A stretch of DNA of 64,000 nucleotides from Ophiosphaerella korrae (taxonomy: Eukaryota > Ascomycota > Dothideomycetes > Pleosporales > Phaeosphaeriaceae): assembly GCA_028456385.1 (NCBI GenBank), contig JALNQF010000035.1, positions 186,001 to 250,000 of the forward strand, in the 5' to 3' direction. The notes under the pieces are model-generated. The model saw only the letters and a program-made list of their open reading frames with translations. It searched no databases and had not been told where the DNA came from. Positions 43,629 through 54,504 of the stretch are shown piece after piece. The position numbers and the translations under genes are program-made. How positions within the stretch are numbered: the first letter of the stretch is position 1; each line of letters opens with the position of its first letter.

Positions 43629-44273
43629 GTTGATGTTGGCGGAAATGGAAAATTGGATTCTGGGTATGGGGGGAGGTGGTGCACAAGCAAGATTGGCGTT
43701 GTCAACAAAGGGAATTGAAGTGGAATTGGAAAGACGACGAGAAGTTGGGAGCGCGTTGGGTGAGAGACAGAGCGTGTTATTGACATCAGCCATGTTTGGG
43801 CAGGCGCTAGGCCCGTTTGGGGGCTATCCCAATAGCCCGAAACTACAGATGCTTTGCGCGGCGGCGGTGGAGCGGGGTGTGATTGGTGCCCTGCCTAGTC
43901 CTGAAACGCGCGCTTGTACAATCAGAGATGCAGTGTACTACAAGATAGTCCAGTGGTAAAGGCATGGCACTTATTCCGGATGAGTTGGGCCAAGCTCAGG
44001 GTGCCTGCGAGCGGCATAATTATATGATGGCGTCGCGCATTGTGTGCAGAATCGAAACTGGAGCTTTGCTGCCAATTCGAGGCTATCTTGTTTCACGTCG
44101 ATAATGAGCCGGTCGTTTGCAGATGGCTATATCACGCATAGTACGTGGGATGCAGGCAAATGGCTATATCAATGGATTGACCATGACCATAATCGTACCA
44201 TGCATGCCACATGCCCTGCTCAGCGATGCCTGTCCTGAGCATGTGTGGGGTTCACAAGCGGGAGACCGCATAT
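43629..44273. other. Intergenic, no gene recognised
   Basis: About 0.65 kb upstream of the small HMG-like gene. A tRNA-A-box-like string (TAGTCCAGTGGTAAAG near 43947) has no matching B box, so it is not called. Confidence 0.5.
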
Positions 44274-44699
44274 TCAGGTAGCCGACGAGTCTTCGTCCCT
44301 ATCTTCTATTATGTGCCGAAAGCGAGCGTCTGCTGAATCTGCTTTGAAATCGCCCGCACTCTGTGCAGGCTCTGCCGGCCGACGAGCGAGACTGAACCGA
44401 CGGCGATGGCCCGTGGGTCGTTCCGTGAGACTTGGAGCGCGTGGACGTACTTTTCCTTGAGCACGGCCGCCGATGATGGGGATCTCGTGGGCTATGGCGC
44501 GGAAGATGTAGAGGACCAGGTCGTACAGCAGCAGGGCAAGCCAGGGGCCAATCGTCACAATGCCTAGGAACAGCTAAATGCGTATATGAGCGGGCTATAG
44601 ATGGGCTATGCAGGCTGCCGGTGCTCGACTCACAAACACTCGCGTGATCCATGTCTCGACGGCGGCGAAGCTTTCTGGGAAAATAGAAAACAGCCCCAT
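44274..44699 (-). CDS. Small membrane protein, 121 aa, function unknown
   Basis: Exon 1 44699-44634 encodes MGLFSIFPESFAAVETWITR plus VF. A 60-bp intron (44574-44633, GTGAGT..TTTAG) joins to LFLGIVTIGPWLALLLYDLV and LYIFRAIAHEIPIIGG. There is one long membrane helix, or two close ones, around residues 20-50. A basic Arg/Ser/Ala-rich tail follows (RPTGHRRRFSLARRPAEPAQ), and then an acidic end (HIIEDRDEDSSAT). Consistent splice signals and a coherent membrane segment across the junction support a real gene. No family recognised. Confidence 0.7.
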
Positions 44700-45446
44700 G
44701 GCGACGTGCAATGGTAGTGCTGGTAGAAGAAGTAGAAGAAAACCCGGATAGAAACTGGGGTAGCGACAATGGATAGCAATGGAAGCGAAGGGCACAGTGT
44801 CACAATATGCAAGAATCTGATTGATGCCGGCACGATGGATGGCGCTCGAGGGTGCAGCGCAATGTCTCGGTTTGTGGCTGGCCTCGTCATTGTGGCGCGA
44901 CCTCGGCTGGACCACCGCAGGTAGCCTAGTGCCGTCCTCTCCACAGCTGACCTCCAGGCGTCGCCGTAAGGCTGAACGCTACATGATCTTCTCCTATCCA
45001 TTGGATGCCAATTGTGCCTCACTCGCTGCTGGCCAATAGGCGCCCGTAAACCATGAATCCCTCGCAGCTCTCATCGCAGCTCAAGCTTGCGCCCACACCC
45101 CGCTTGCTGTGACACCTCGTTGCCACCAACTCTGTGCTTGCCATTGCCTATTTTCCGTTCTTGACAAAGGTGCCGTTGGGGAGAGTGTTGATCAAATACT
45201 GTTAGTTCTCGAGCGTTGGGACTGTGATTGAACAGCAGCTCAGCCTCGTCCTCCTCTTTGCTGGAGCCTAGCCGGGCCACTCAGCCTTGTTAGATCCCAA
45301 GCTGCGCATTCCTTCTACAGCTAGCAGCAAAATTGTCCCATACATTTGTTTCTCTTCAAAACTGATCTACTCCTAACCGCTTGTTGCTTTACTCACCCTC
45401 ACCTTCTGCTTCGGCCCTGACGTGCTCGAAGCTACACACAACCATT
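44700..45446. other. Divergent promoter region
   Basis: About 0.75 kb between the small membrane protein gene (minus) and the BTB-like gene (plus). No gene recognised; open minus-strand frames are upstream extensions without family features. Confidence 0.55.
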
Positions 45447-46601
45447 ATGGAAGACCTCACCTTCCTCGACCAGCTCGGCGAGGAATACGGCTCAAACAAC
45501 GCTACGCTGAAGGCTGTAGTCGCTGACGGTGTCATCTGCCATATCTCAGATCGCGTCTCTCCCTACCGATTGCTCGACTGCTGCCCATTACTATACCACG
45601 CTTTCGAGTATGGCCATCAGAGCCGTCTTCAGGCTAGCATCGAGGCTCCCTCCCGCGCGGCTGTCATATCGTTGCTGCGATACTGCTATACAGGCAGCTA
45701 CCTTTATCCAGGTGCTGAATATGCACCCATTCTCTTCCTTCCTCACGCAGAAACCTACAAGATAGCAGAAGACCTCGATGTCCCCGAGCTCCAGCTTCTT
45801 GCCCATGGTAACTTCTCCGTCCAGGTCAGCTGTGCTTGCAGTATGCCTGCCCCTCCAGACGACTTGCTCGAGACCATTCGCTTCATTTACACACATTTCG
45901 CCAGTTCACAGTCGCGCGAACAACAAAGTTTGGCACGCACTCTTCTCAACTATTGTGTTTCTGTCTTCCAGTATCACAACCTAGGAGAGAATACTGCGTT
46001 CCTCGAAGTAGTCAAACAGATTCCAGAATTCCGTCAGGACCTCTGTCGTACCAACATGGAACGAAACTTTGAAGATGACTGTAAATATCACAAGTTCAAC
46101 GTATCACAAGGCATACTAACTGTTTCAGGTGCCTTTGACATAATACGCCTCGCTCTTGATACATTACAGCCGCAGTCCGGCACCCCTCCAACAACGCTGG
46201 CCTCACGAGACCTCCCAGAAGTGATGCTCTTTGACCGTCCCGCTAAACCTATTTGTGCACCCGTACTTGATTTCAAACACGACCCAGCAAACATATTTAT
46301 AGAGGAGTTTAAACTTAGCAACGATCCCTCACACACAGCCGCAGGACAACCAAGCTTTACAGAGGCCGACTCCTCGGCACTTGTCTTCAGGCCAAGGCAA
46401 CACGTCGTCAACAACAGCCCTGACACGGACTCTTCGAGTGAGGATGAAGGCTTCTCTATAGTACACCGGCCAAATCCAGTAGCCAGTGCAACGCCCGATG
46501 ATACCTTCTCTAGCCCGGAGGTTGTCGCATCCAATCCAGTCGATGTCCTAGCCCTGACCGGTAGCAACTACCCCGATGACGACGAGTGGACCCTGCTTTA
46601 G
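45447..46601 (+). CDS. BTB/POZ-like protein, 384 aa
   Basis: The first ATG of the frame is at 45447 (MEDLTFLDQLGEEYGSNNAT). The N-terminal domain reads as a fungal BTB-type fold: VICHISDRVSPYRLLDCCPL, LYHAFEYGHQSRLQASIEAP, AVISLLRYCYTGSYL, then TYKIAEDLDVPELQLLAHGN. The last two are the classic BTB block of a CYTGSY strand followed by an AEDLDVPELQLLA helix. A helical middle follows (ETIRFIYTHFASSQSREQQS). The C-terminal third is acidic and disordered, with SDTDSSSEDEGFSIVHRPNP-like stretches and an end DDDEWTLL. It could be an adaptor or scaffold, for example for cullin-3 ligases, but partners are unknown. No intron is needed. Confidence 0.8.
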   Translation: MEDLTFLDQLGEEYGSNNATLKAVVADGVICHISDRVSPYRLLDCCPLLYHAFEYGHQSRLQASIEAPSRAAVISLLRYCYTGSYLYPGAEYAPILFLPHAETYKIAEDLDVPELQLLAHGNFSVQVSCACSMPAPPDDLLETIRFIYTHFASSQSREQQSLARTLLNYCVSVFQYHNLGENTAFLEVVKQIPEFRQDLCRTNMERNFEDDCKYHKFNVSQGILTVSGAFDIIRLALDTLQPQSGTPPTTLASRDLPEVMLFDRPAKPICAPVLDFKHDPANIFIEEFKLSNDPSHTAAGQPSFTEADSSALVFRPRQHVVNNSPDTDSSSEDEGFSIVHRPNPVASATPDDTFSSPEVVASNPVDVLALTGSNYPDDDEWTLL

Positions 46602-47389
46602 GCGATTTGTTTACCCGACGGTTGGATGGAATGCATAGAAGTGCTTTATTCATTCTAGAACAAACAGAATCGCCGGTGTTGTTCAATTAGCATAGCAGTA
46701 TTGAACTCAGCTCTGCAAAGAACTTTGGGCAACTTAGTATCACGATGTATTCTCTCATTCAGGCTGGGTAAGATTTGAGACACGCAAACCCCTTACTTGG
46801 CTAACATTGTTGGAATTGTACGGGTTCTTGGGTTTGGTGAGGATCTTCCATCAAAGATTTTAGAAGATTCGGAGTAACGCGTCAACTAAGTTTTCCCCAA
46901 AATTTGTGGTATCTCATCTACGTAATTATTTTTCTTTTTGGGTTCCGGTTGTATGTCCCAATATATCACGAGTACACGATCAAGTTAGCATGTGAAAAGG
47001 TAGCGCAAGATCTGCAAGCACACATTACAATTATGAATGCTCAAATCCTTCATGTAAGACCTCCCGGGCTGGTACTTCTTTGGTCATGACGGCCCGACAT
47101 GTAATCGCCTCGAGCGCTTCGTTGCGTATTACAGGACGCAGGTGATGTTCAGACAGGCATAGACGTCTGGTCTAAGCCATGATAGGCCACAATTCTAGTG
47201 GCTTGGCAGGACAACCCTCTTTGCGCAGTTTCACTGCGCATCGCACCGTATTGGAACACCTGTCCTGTGACACAGGCCCCCAGGCAACCCCTCTTAAAAT
47301 GTTTACTCCTACCTGTCCAACGTTCGTGGTGATCTGGTTGCAAAAACTCCACCCTCCGTAAATCCACAAACCCACGCAACAGGCTAATC
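46602..47389. other. Intergenic, no gene recognised
   Basis: About 0.8 kb, including the promoter of the hydrolase gene. No feature recognised. Confidence 0.55.
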
Positions 47390-48334
47390 ATGCTTGAAAA
47401 CGAGAGTATAGCCCTCGGCGATGGTCGCACGCTTTCCTACGCAGTGTACGGCTCGCCAGCTCCTCGTACAACAATCATGTACATGCATGGCTTTCCTTCG
47501 TCACGATTTGAAGGCAAGCTATGGCACTCTGCCTGCACAAAACTCGGCATTCGACTTATTGCACCGGACAGACCGGGCAATGGCATGTCGACTTACCAAC
47601 CTGGCCGCCGCATCCTCGACTGGCCAGCTGATGTCATAGCGTTAGCCGATCGACTCAAAGTCACGCAATTCTACGTGCTCGGACTATCCGGAGGTGCTCC
47701 ATATGCGCTAGCTTGCGTCAAGGCGATTCCCTCGGATCGTCTACTTGGAGCAACGGTTGCAAGTGGTCTCTATCCCGTCAAGTTTGGCACAGCAGGTATG
47801 CTGTGGCAGACTCGTGTTATGCTCTGGGTGGCACCTTGGTTGACGGGTGTGGCGACGCTTCTCTTTGACGCTTCTATGGGCAAGGTTGCGAGGAGTGAGG
47901 ATCCAATGGCTTTTGACGACATGATGAGCAAGGAAATTGATGGTCGCCATGAGGGCGATAAGGCGGCCTTGAAAGATCCGATTAACTGGCCCATTTTTGT
48001 CGCCATGACGAGGGAAAGCTTTGCGAAGGGCAGCGAGGGTGCTTCCTGGGAAGCCCGTCTTTACGGGAGCGAGTGGGAATTTGAATTTGATCAGCTGCGT
48101 GTCGGAGAAGATGGCATACCGCTCACGCTGTGGCATGGGACCGAAGATTCTAATTGTCCTGCGGGTATGGCTCTCAGGGCTAAGGAGTTGATGCCTAGGA
48201 GTAACTTGCACTTGAAGGAGGGTGACGGACACGTGAGCTATCTCTTCAGAGATCCAGATGAAATCTTGAACGACCTCGTGGGGCAAGTGGAAGTTGAGGG
48301 ATACATGAAAGGGATACATGAAAGGGATACATGA
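47390..48334 (+). CDS. Alpha/beta hydrolase, 314 aa
   Basis: A typical alpha/beta-hydrolase: oxyanion HGF motif (TIMYMHGFPSSRFEG), APDRPGNG loop and nucleophile elbow GLSGGAPYALA (Ser near residue 103). The acid Asp probably lies in LTLWHGTEDSNCP and the catalytic His in GDGHVSYLFRDPDEIL. Length is normal for the family. The start ATG follows a short leader and begins MLENESIALGDGRTLSYAVY, the usual first strands. Substrate cannot be told from sequence; no signal peptide, so probably cytosolic. The last codons lie in a 13-bp tandem repeat (GGGATACATGAAA, three copies from 48298), so the C-terminal tail depends on repeat number. Confidence 0.87.
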   Translation: MLENESIALGDGRTLSYAVYGSPAPRTTIMYMHGFPSSRFEGKLWHSACTKLGIRLIAPDRPGNGMSTYQPGRRILDWPADVIALADRLKVTQFYVLGLSGGAPYALACVKAIPSDRLLGATVASGLYPVKFGTAGMLWQTRVMLWVAPWLTGVATLLFDASMGKVARSEDPMAFDDMMSKEIDGRHEGDKAALKDPINWPIFVAMTRESFAKGSEGASWEARLYGSEWEFEFDQLRVGEDGIPLTLWHGTEDSNCPAGMALRAKELMPRSNLHLKEGDGHVSYLFRDPDEILNDLVGQVEVEGYMKGIHERDT

Positions 48335-48336
48335 AG
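48298..48336. repeat. Three 13-bp tandem repeats at the hydrolase 3' end
   Basis: GGGATACATGAAA occurs three times in direct succession, the last slightly changed. The unit is not a multiple of three, so each copy is read in a different frame and the stop codon lies in the third copy. Confidence 0.9.
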
Positions 48337-48711
48337 GTAGATGATTAAGTAGGCGAACTTCTCTTTAAGTCATTCAATCTGAGCGTATAGCGGTCTGCAT
48401 ATTTTGTCACATATCCTATCTAGATATCAATCCAGTAGTTTACGTGCCTTACATTTGCGTTTAATGGGAAGCTGTCACTTCTGAAGATCAAATAATGCAG
48501 AAGCTATCGTGGCATCCACTCGCCCTCACATCTAATATACCCCCTAGATTCACTTGGCAACTCTATTCCAACATTCACATTGACAGATCTCCACCATCCA
48601 CACCAATTCTTCCCCTCCATCCACATCCTCACACGCCAAACACACCACAGCCGCCGTCACTGCCAACTAAGTCCATTTTTCTCTCGCTCAGAAACCCCAC
48701 TGACTCAAGCA
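48337..48711. other. Intergenic, no gene recognised
   Basis: About 0.4 kb with a pyrimidine-rich leader before the ATG at 48712. Confidence 0.6.
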
Positions 48712-49094
48712 ATGAAGGTCACCGTCGAGAAAATGCCTGCCGCCGCCCCCTTCATGGCACAGCTACTCGCCGCGCAGAAAAAGAGCGACGAGGAGTCCGA
48801 CGCTTTCTGGAACCCCAACAGGCAAGTAAACCCACTAATGTTCGACCCTAACTAACAATGCATAGTGTCCAGCCCAAGACGGAGCAAGGCAAGGCCAGTG
48901 TTGTCAAGCGCAAGCTTGACAACGGCAAGATCACCATGGAGCAGCTGACGCCTCACAACATGGCGTGTATCGACAAGAACAAGAAGTTTGATATGCTTTC
49001 CGACGACGCAAATAGAGGCGACATGGGTAAGGATGAAGAGGTTGATGGCCATCTCGTCGTCAAGGACGGCAAGGGCTGTAGAGGACAGGTATAA
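48712..49094 (+). CDS. Small conserved fungal protein with a GC-AG intron, 112 aa
   Basis: Exon 1 48712-48821 encodes MKVTVEKMPAAAPFMAQLLA and AQKKSDEESDAFWNPN. A 44-bp intron (48822-48865) uses the donor AG|GCAAGT and the acceptor ATAG, with a CTAAC branch sequence. Exon 2 reads SVQPKTEQGKASVVKRKLDN, then GKITMEQLTPHNMACIDKNK, and ends DGKGCRGQV. The alternative GT donor four bases downstream puts exon 2 out of frame, so the GC donor is required for this reading. The protein is small, charged, with no membrane segment or known domain. Function unknown. Confidence 0.7.
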
Positions 49095-49637
49095 TTGGGG
49101 CAAAGTCTGACTGGCTCATAGGAGCACAAGAGATAGACGATAGACGATAAATACGACCGTCGTTTGAGTAGACATCTTGAGGCACTCGTCGCTCGCATGT
49201 GAGTATATCAAAAACGGTGTGTACGCGCATTGCGTGCGTGTGGAGGCTTGCCAAGCTCCATTTCTCCCCCTTTTCTGACCAAGTCAGCGAAGTCTTCATC
49301 TGAGGACTGCTTAGCTGGATCAAAGATTCATCGACAAGAGCAGGAGGCGAAAAAAAAAAAACATTTCGCCGCGCTCCGTTTGTCGTCGATTTGTTTGCTA
49401 GGTGAAAGAGGCACGTGACTAGCGCGCGCAGCAAACGCTGCACATAAAAACCTTTCTGTCAAGCCCTTTTGGCAAATTCTTTTCTTCTCAAATACAACAC
49501 CCTGTTGCTTGCTGCTGCTGCTGCCACAATTACTTGAGATACTGACACTTGCTGTATGTGCTGCACTTCCCAAATTACTATCAGGGACCAAGACTGACGA
49601 AGTACAGAATCAACTACCTAGAAAACCCCACGACAGG
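49095..49637. other. Intergenic, no gene recognised
   Basis: About 0.54 kb with a 12-A run at 49350-49361 and a CTGCTG-rich leader near 49510-49530. Confidence 0.55.
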
Positions 49638-50273
49638 ATGTCATATAATTCCAGTACTCGTTCGCCTGGCTCAGATGTCGGTGGCGTCAAGATCGGAGCT
49701 ATCGACGTTGAGTCCTTGCGGACTCAGATGCAAGCCGCCACACTCGAGGAGCACACTACCAAGGACGAGACTGCGCCCACCAACGCATGGTGGTCAAATT
49801 TCGACGGCTTCGAGCCCAATCCGACGGCCCGCTTCAAGGACGAATTCGCGCGCCTCGCCGCCCACCAAGGATGGGGCACAGAGGTCAAGTGTCGCAAAGA
49901 GCGCAACGCGCTCCGGAGCGAGATTCTCGCCTTTTACGACCCATCCAACAGACTAGGCTTCTACCAGCAGCTATGCAAGGACGTCGGCATCGACCAGCTT
50001 CCTGGCTCCATTACTCAATGCAAAAAGGTCTGCTGCAAATTCACACTCCCTTCTGCGGTGGAGTGTAAACTAATGAACTCATAGGTCCTCAAATCAGGAA
50101 ATGTCTACGTCAACTTGTGGGATCTGATCGACTATCGCCGCAACCCCGCGGTTCCCCTCACGAAGTTCGCGTCGTACAGGGAATTCGCAGCATACACGAG
50201 CACTCGGGCCTTCCCTAGGGCTGTCGCGAAGAAGGACAAGATCATCAATGTCTTGCTGAAGGAGCTTCTTTGA
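49638..50273 (+). CDS. Conserved fungal protein of unknown function, 192 aa
   Basis: Exon 1 49638-50027 and exon 2 50085-50273, joined across a 57-bp intron (GTCTGC..CATAG, branch CTAAT) as ITQCKK|VLKSGNVYVNLWDL. The ATG at 49638 (MSYNSSTRSPGSDVGG) is preferred over the poorly protein-like upstream extension. The C-terminal 130 residues look conserved and compact: GWGTEVKCRKERNALRSEIL, FYDPSNRLGFYQQLCKDVGI, LIDYRRNPAVPLTKFASYRE and KIINVLLKELL. I recall similar proteins in Pezizomycotina with no assigned role. Charged and aromatic composition suggests a globular intracellular domain. Confidence 0.75.
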
Positions 50274-50291
50274 GGAGGAGATGGCGCTCTC

Positions 50292-50311
50292 GGGGGGGGG
50301 GGGGGGGGGGG
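50292..50311. repeat. G20 homopolymer
   Basis: Twenty consecutive G about 20 bp after the stop codon of the preceding gene, hence in its 3' UTR. Exact length may be uncertain in sequencing. Confidence 0.9.
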
Positions 50312-51054
50312 TTTGGGGACATGGGATTTTGATCTACTGTAACGACGACGAGATGACTGCTAGATTGCTTTACAGATAGGAAGAATCAAGCTTCGTCCAG
50401 CAGCGTGTCCGTGGCTTTTAACTACCGTCGTCAATATCTCTTTGAACTTGTCATGTAAAAAGGGGGCTTCACGGCAAAGTATACTCCTATTACGTTTCGC
50501 CCTACGTCGCCACTACCCACCCAATCAAATCCCATCTATAACATACGATAATACCAGATATTCTAAATATACTTCGACGCCCAGCATATAACCCATCACC
50601 CCACCCAAAACCACAACAGCATGACACCCAAAGTCTCGCCATCATGCCGCCAAGCAACCAAACCCCCAACGTCTGGCACGTTTGCCCATCGCCCCCAACG
50701 GGGCCCCATCGTTTATGCCAAGGCTGAAACTGCCTGAGGCACGTATGAGCAGACGCTATGCCGCCTGCCAGGGCAGAACGGGCAACGTCTAGCGTATCGC
50801 TGCGGTGGGGCCCGATTCATGCGTAGAGGTGATGAGCTGATGCAGAACCAAAAAGCCAATAGAAGGATCACGGAGACATGGAAAAAACAAATGGACACAC
50901 AACACAGTGAAATTCTTCTCGCTACTTAGGTTTTACAAGCATACACTAGGAGAAAGGCACCGTTCGCTCCATATAGAGGTACTAGGCGGCGAAATCTAAC
51001 TGCCGGACTATCAAAGGCCAGGAGCATTACTTAAAATCTTTTGGAGGGACGTTT
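50312..51054. other. Convergent intergenic region
   Basis: About 0.74 kb between two stop codons. No gene recognised. Confidence 0.55.
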
Positions 51055-53065
51055 CTAAGCGCGGAAGGGGGTGGCGGTCCTCTTCTTTGCGCCAATGCCA
51101 AGGCCGGCGAGGTTGAGGTTGGCGAGTCCGCCCGCTCCTCCCGCGCCTGCACCTGCTCCAGCGCCGCCGAGGAGGTTGCCGAGACCAAGGCTCTCGAGGA
51201 GACCGTTGACAGCGCCGGCGCCCTGCTGTTGCCTGTCGTTCTGCTTGCCCTTGCCTTGTTCAGCTTGTTGGAGGAGCTGTTCAGCGGCGTTGTTGTTGCC
51301 ATTTCCCTTGCCCTTGCCCTTGGCTTCGTTGTCGTTGTTTTTTCCTTTGCCTTTGCCCTCTGCCTCGTTGTCGTTACCCTTGCCTTTGCCCTTTCCCTTT
51401 CCTTCAGTGGCATTACCGGCAGCGCCTTCAGTGGCGTTGGCAGCGACTCCCTCAGTGACGTTGGCAGCAGCGCCATTATCAACAATCGCCGTAGCATTTC
51501 CACCCTGGGCGTTCTGGGCGTTCTGGGCGTCCTGAAGCTGTTGCTGTTCCTTCTCTTTGGCAGCCTCTTGCTGAGCAGCCTCCTGCTCTAGCTGTGCCTG
51601 TTGATCAGCAGCGTTCTTGTCCTGACCTTCAGCAGCGGCCTTCTCGTCTGCGGCCTTTTGGTCAGCGGCAGCCTTGTGGTCAGCAGCGGCCTGATCAGCA
51701 GCCTTCTTCTGGTCAGCAGCATTTTGCTCAGCAGCAGCCTTTTCTTTCTGAGCAGCATCCTTCTGAGCAGCCTCGGCAGCAGCTTTGTCTTTCTGTGCGG
51801 CTTGCTTGGCCTCTTGCTCGGCCTGCTTAGCCTGTTGTTCAGCAGCCTTTTGGTCTGCCTGAGCGGCTTGCTTAGCGTCTTGCTCAGCTTGCTTAGCTTG
51901 TTGTTCAGCAGCCTTTTGGTCGGCTTGAGCGGCGGCCTTCTCTTGCTTAGCCTGTTGTTCGGCCTGCTTCTGTTCAGCTTCAGCAGCCTTTTGGTCGGCT
52001 TGAGCAGCGTCCTTCTGGTCGGCTTGAGCAGCTTCCTTCTGTTGCTGAGCGGCCTCCTTCTGTTGCTGAGCGGCGCCATTCCGGTCAACTTGAGCAGCTT
52101 GCTTCTGGTCAGCTTGAGCAGCCTGTTTCTGATCAGCCTGGGCGGCTTGCTTCTGATCAGCCTGAGCAGCCCCATCCTGTTGCTGGGCAGCATCATCCTG
52201 AGCGGCTTCGTGCTGTTGAGCAGCTTGTTGCTGACCAGCCTGGGCAGCTTGCTTCTGATCAGCCTGAGCAGCCTCATCCTGTTGCTGGGCAGCATCATTC
52301 TGGGCGGCTTCGTGCTGTTGAGCAGCTTGTTGCTGACCAGCCTGGGCAGCTTGCTTCTGGTCGGCTTGAGCTGCCTGCTTCTGGTCGGCTTGAGCTGCCT
52401 GCTTCTGATCGGCCTGGGCGGCTTGCTTCTGGTCGGCCTGGGCGGCTTGCTTCTGGTCGGCCTGAGCGGCTTGTTCCTGGCCAGCCTGATCAGCAGCATC
52501 GTCCTGGGCCTGTTGAGCTTCCTCCTCTTGATCAGCAGCGTTCTGGTCTGCGGCAGCATCATCTTCCGCAGCGGCATCGTCAGCTACATTCTGAGCCGCA
52601 TCGTCATTAGCATTATTAGCGGCCTGGTTCTGTTGGGCAGCCGCTCCCTTTTGTTGTTGTTGTTGCTGTTGTTGCTGTTGTTGCTGCTGCTGCTGTTGAG
52701 CTGTGATGGTGTATTAGTCAATGAACATACAGTTTCCAATGTGGAGAATGTTTACCTGCAGCAGCGTTCTGCTTGGCCTTGGCCTTGGCCTTAGCTTGGG
52801 CTGCCTCCTCGGCGGCACCAGCACCATCTTCGGCTTGAGCTTGCTGTTGGGCCGCATTGGCGTTCTGCTGACCGCGTGCTGCTAGAAGTGCACTGCGGAG
52901 CTTAAGTGTGCGTCTGCCAAAGTCCCGTGCAACAACAGCGTCACGGCCGGCGATGTCTGCAACGGGGAGTAAGACTCCGACGGCTCCAGTGCCCGGGAAG
53001 GGCGCTGGGGCTGCTGCCACCATGGAGGTGGAGAGCAATGTGAGAATAGGATAAACAGTCTTCAT
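51055..53065 (-). CDS. Secreted Ala/Gln/Asp/Lys low-complexity repeat protein, 651 aa
   Basis: Exon 1 53065-52756 has a signal peptide (MKTVYPILTLLSTSMVAAAP), GRRTLKLRSALLAARGQQN and an Ala/Gln/Lys stretch. A 55-bp intron (52701-52755) joins to exon 2 (52700-51055). Exon 2 begins with a polyglutamine run of about 15, then an acidic Ala/Asp block. About 300 residues of imperfect heptads follow, based on AAQADQK and AEQQAKQ. After that come three N-glycosylation-like blocks (NATEGAAGNATEGKG) and GKGKGKGND units. A Gly/Ala/Leu-rich end (GLLESLGLGNLLGGAGAG) finishes with the dibasic site KKR|TATPFRA. Heptad Ala/Gln/Lys repeats favour long coiled coils or extended helices. Probably a secreted or wall protein; function unknown. 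The coding frame has no internal ATG for long stretches, so ORF finders may miss it. Confidence 0.82.
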
Positions 53066-54504
53066 AGTGACGGTATTGTTGATATCTGGTCTAAGGAATG
53101 GAGCGAAAAGCGTTCAAAAATAATGAGCACTGCTCTTTAAAGGAATGAAAGTATAATAAAAAGTGCTCTGCACCAAGAATAGATGATTGAAGGAGAAGGG
53201 AAAGTTGTGCGTGTGCTAAGCTATTGTCATGATGCGGACATGTTATATATCAACACTACTTTGCGGTGTGTGAACGGACATCGAGAAATGCAATAATGTC
53301 CCGAGGCAACAAAGCCGTGTGTTGGGCGAATGTTTGTCCATCCCGTGTACATCACACAGACGCCGTAGGAAGATACCCTGAGGCGCCTAGGCGCCCAAAA
53401 AAGAACGTTGGATCCCCCCACATTTCTCTCACAGGAACAAGAAGCTTTGGCTCGTTTGACAGCTTGATTAGGACGGGAAAAAGTCTTGAACGTGTTGGCT
53501 TGGCTGGAAACGATCGAATGAAAACGCATCAAGGCTTGAGACTTACGCAAGCTTCATGCAGCATGGCCAATCTCAGCAAGGCATGGCAGGTAGGCACATC
53601 GAACATGTGCTGTTAGAGAACATGTTGCAGAGCGGCCAGGGGTGGACATTTGCAATGAGCAGATCCTAAACGCATAAGTTTGGAGTGACTGAGGCACCTC
53701 CGATCGGACCTTCTATCCTGGGGTTTTGACGCTTGGCTGGTTTCAAGTGGACCGATGCGCAACTGTTGAGCCTCCGAAACCTAGCGAAGGCTCACACTGT
53801 CATAGCAGCATGAGAAAGTTGCAGCGAGGTCACTGGCGTGAGTGCGATGAACGACGACCGTGTTGAGCCGTGATTTGGAAGGAGAAACTATTTGGACAAG
53901 ACGAGCGAGGGTTGGGTTGTGAGTACCAGATTTAGATCAGGATGCCGAAGCTTTCCAAGGCTCAGTCGCGCCTGCTTTCGACAGCTCCAGCATCTTTTGA
54001 CCTGCTTCCTAGTACCTCGTTAGAGGTGATACATGGAACGGTCCTTTGTGCTTTTTGTCGAGGCTCTGCGGGACGTTGGCCCTCGGTGATTTTCTAAGCC
54101 TGCCAGGATTGTACCAAGGAAAAATAAGGAGTGTCAAGTCCAACGCCTTCCACAAAGACTATGACAGGGAGGGGGATGCATGCGCAAGGTGCAAAGAAGG
54201 TTTAGGATTTAGGTACCTGTCTATTCCCAAGCAGAAGATGCTGATGGGAACGATAGTGAAGGCGGTGATATGGCTGGAAGGATCGCCGGCCAATCACAGG
54301 CCCGGCGATCCAAAGCAGCAGTCCGCTTGGCCTCGGCTGCAGCTTTGAGCTTTCGTCATTGAGCAATTTGGCTCGGGTCAGACAGAATCCGTACAGTCAT
54401 CCAGGAAGCAGTCTCTGGGTGTGCAAAAGCCAACCTCAGTCTGATACTCGTTGGTGGTGGTGTCTTGCGGGGATTGTTTCATCTCTATCGCACAGTCCCA
54501 CACC
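53066..54504. other. Divergent promoter region, about 1.4 kb
   Basis: Lies between the secreted repeat protein (minus) and ETF-QO (plus). No gene recognised on either strand. Confidence 0.55.

Noticed and set aside
43945..44060. tRNA-like A box (TAGTCCAGTGGTAAAG)
   Set aside because: No GGTTCRANYCC-type B box at the right distance and no acceptor stem pairing.
51588..52577. 329-codon minus-strand Arg/Leu/Lys/Pro-rich frame
   Set aside because: It is a second reading frame of the same repeat DNA and lacks the signal peptide and splice continuity of the chosen frame.
51601..52794. 397-codon plus-strand frame, Leu/Ser-rich, resembling a membrane protein
   Set aside because: It is the exact complement of the heptad-repeat coding region, and its periodicity mirrors that gene's codons.
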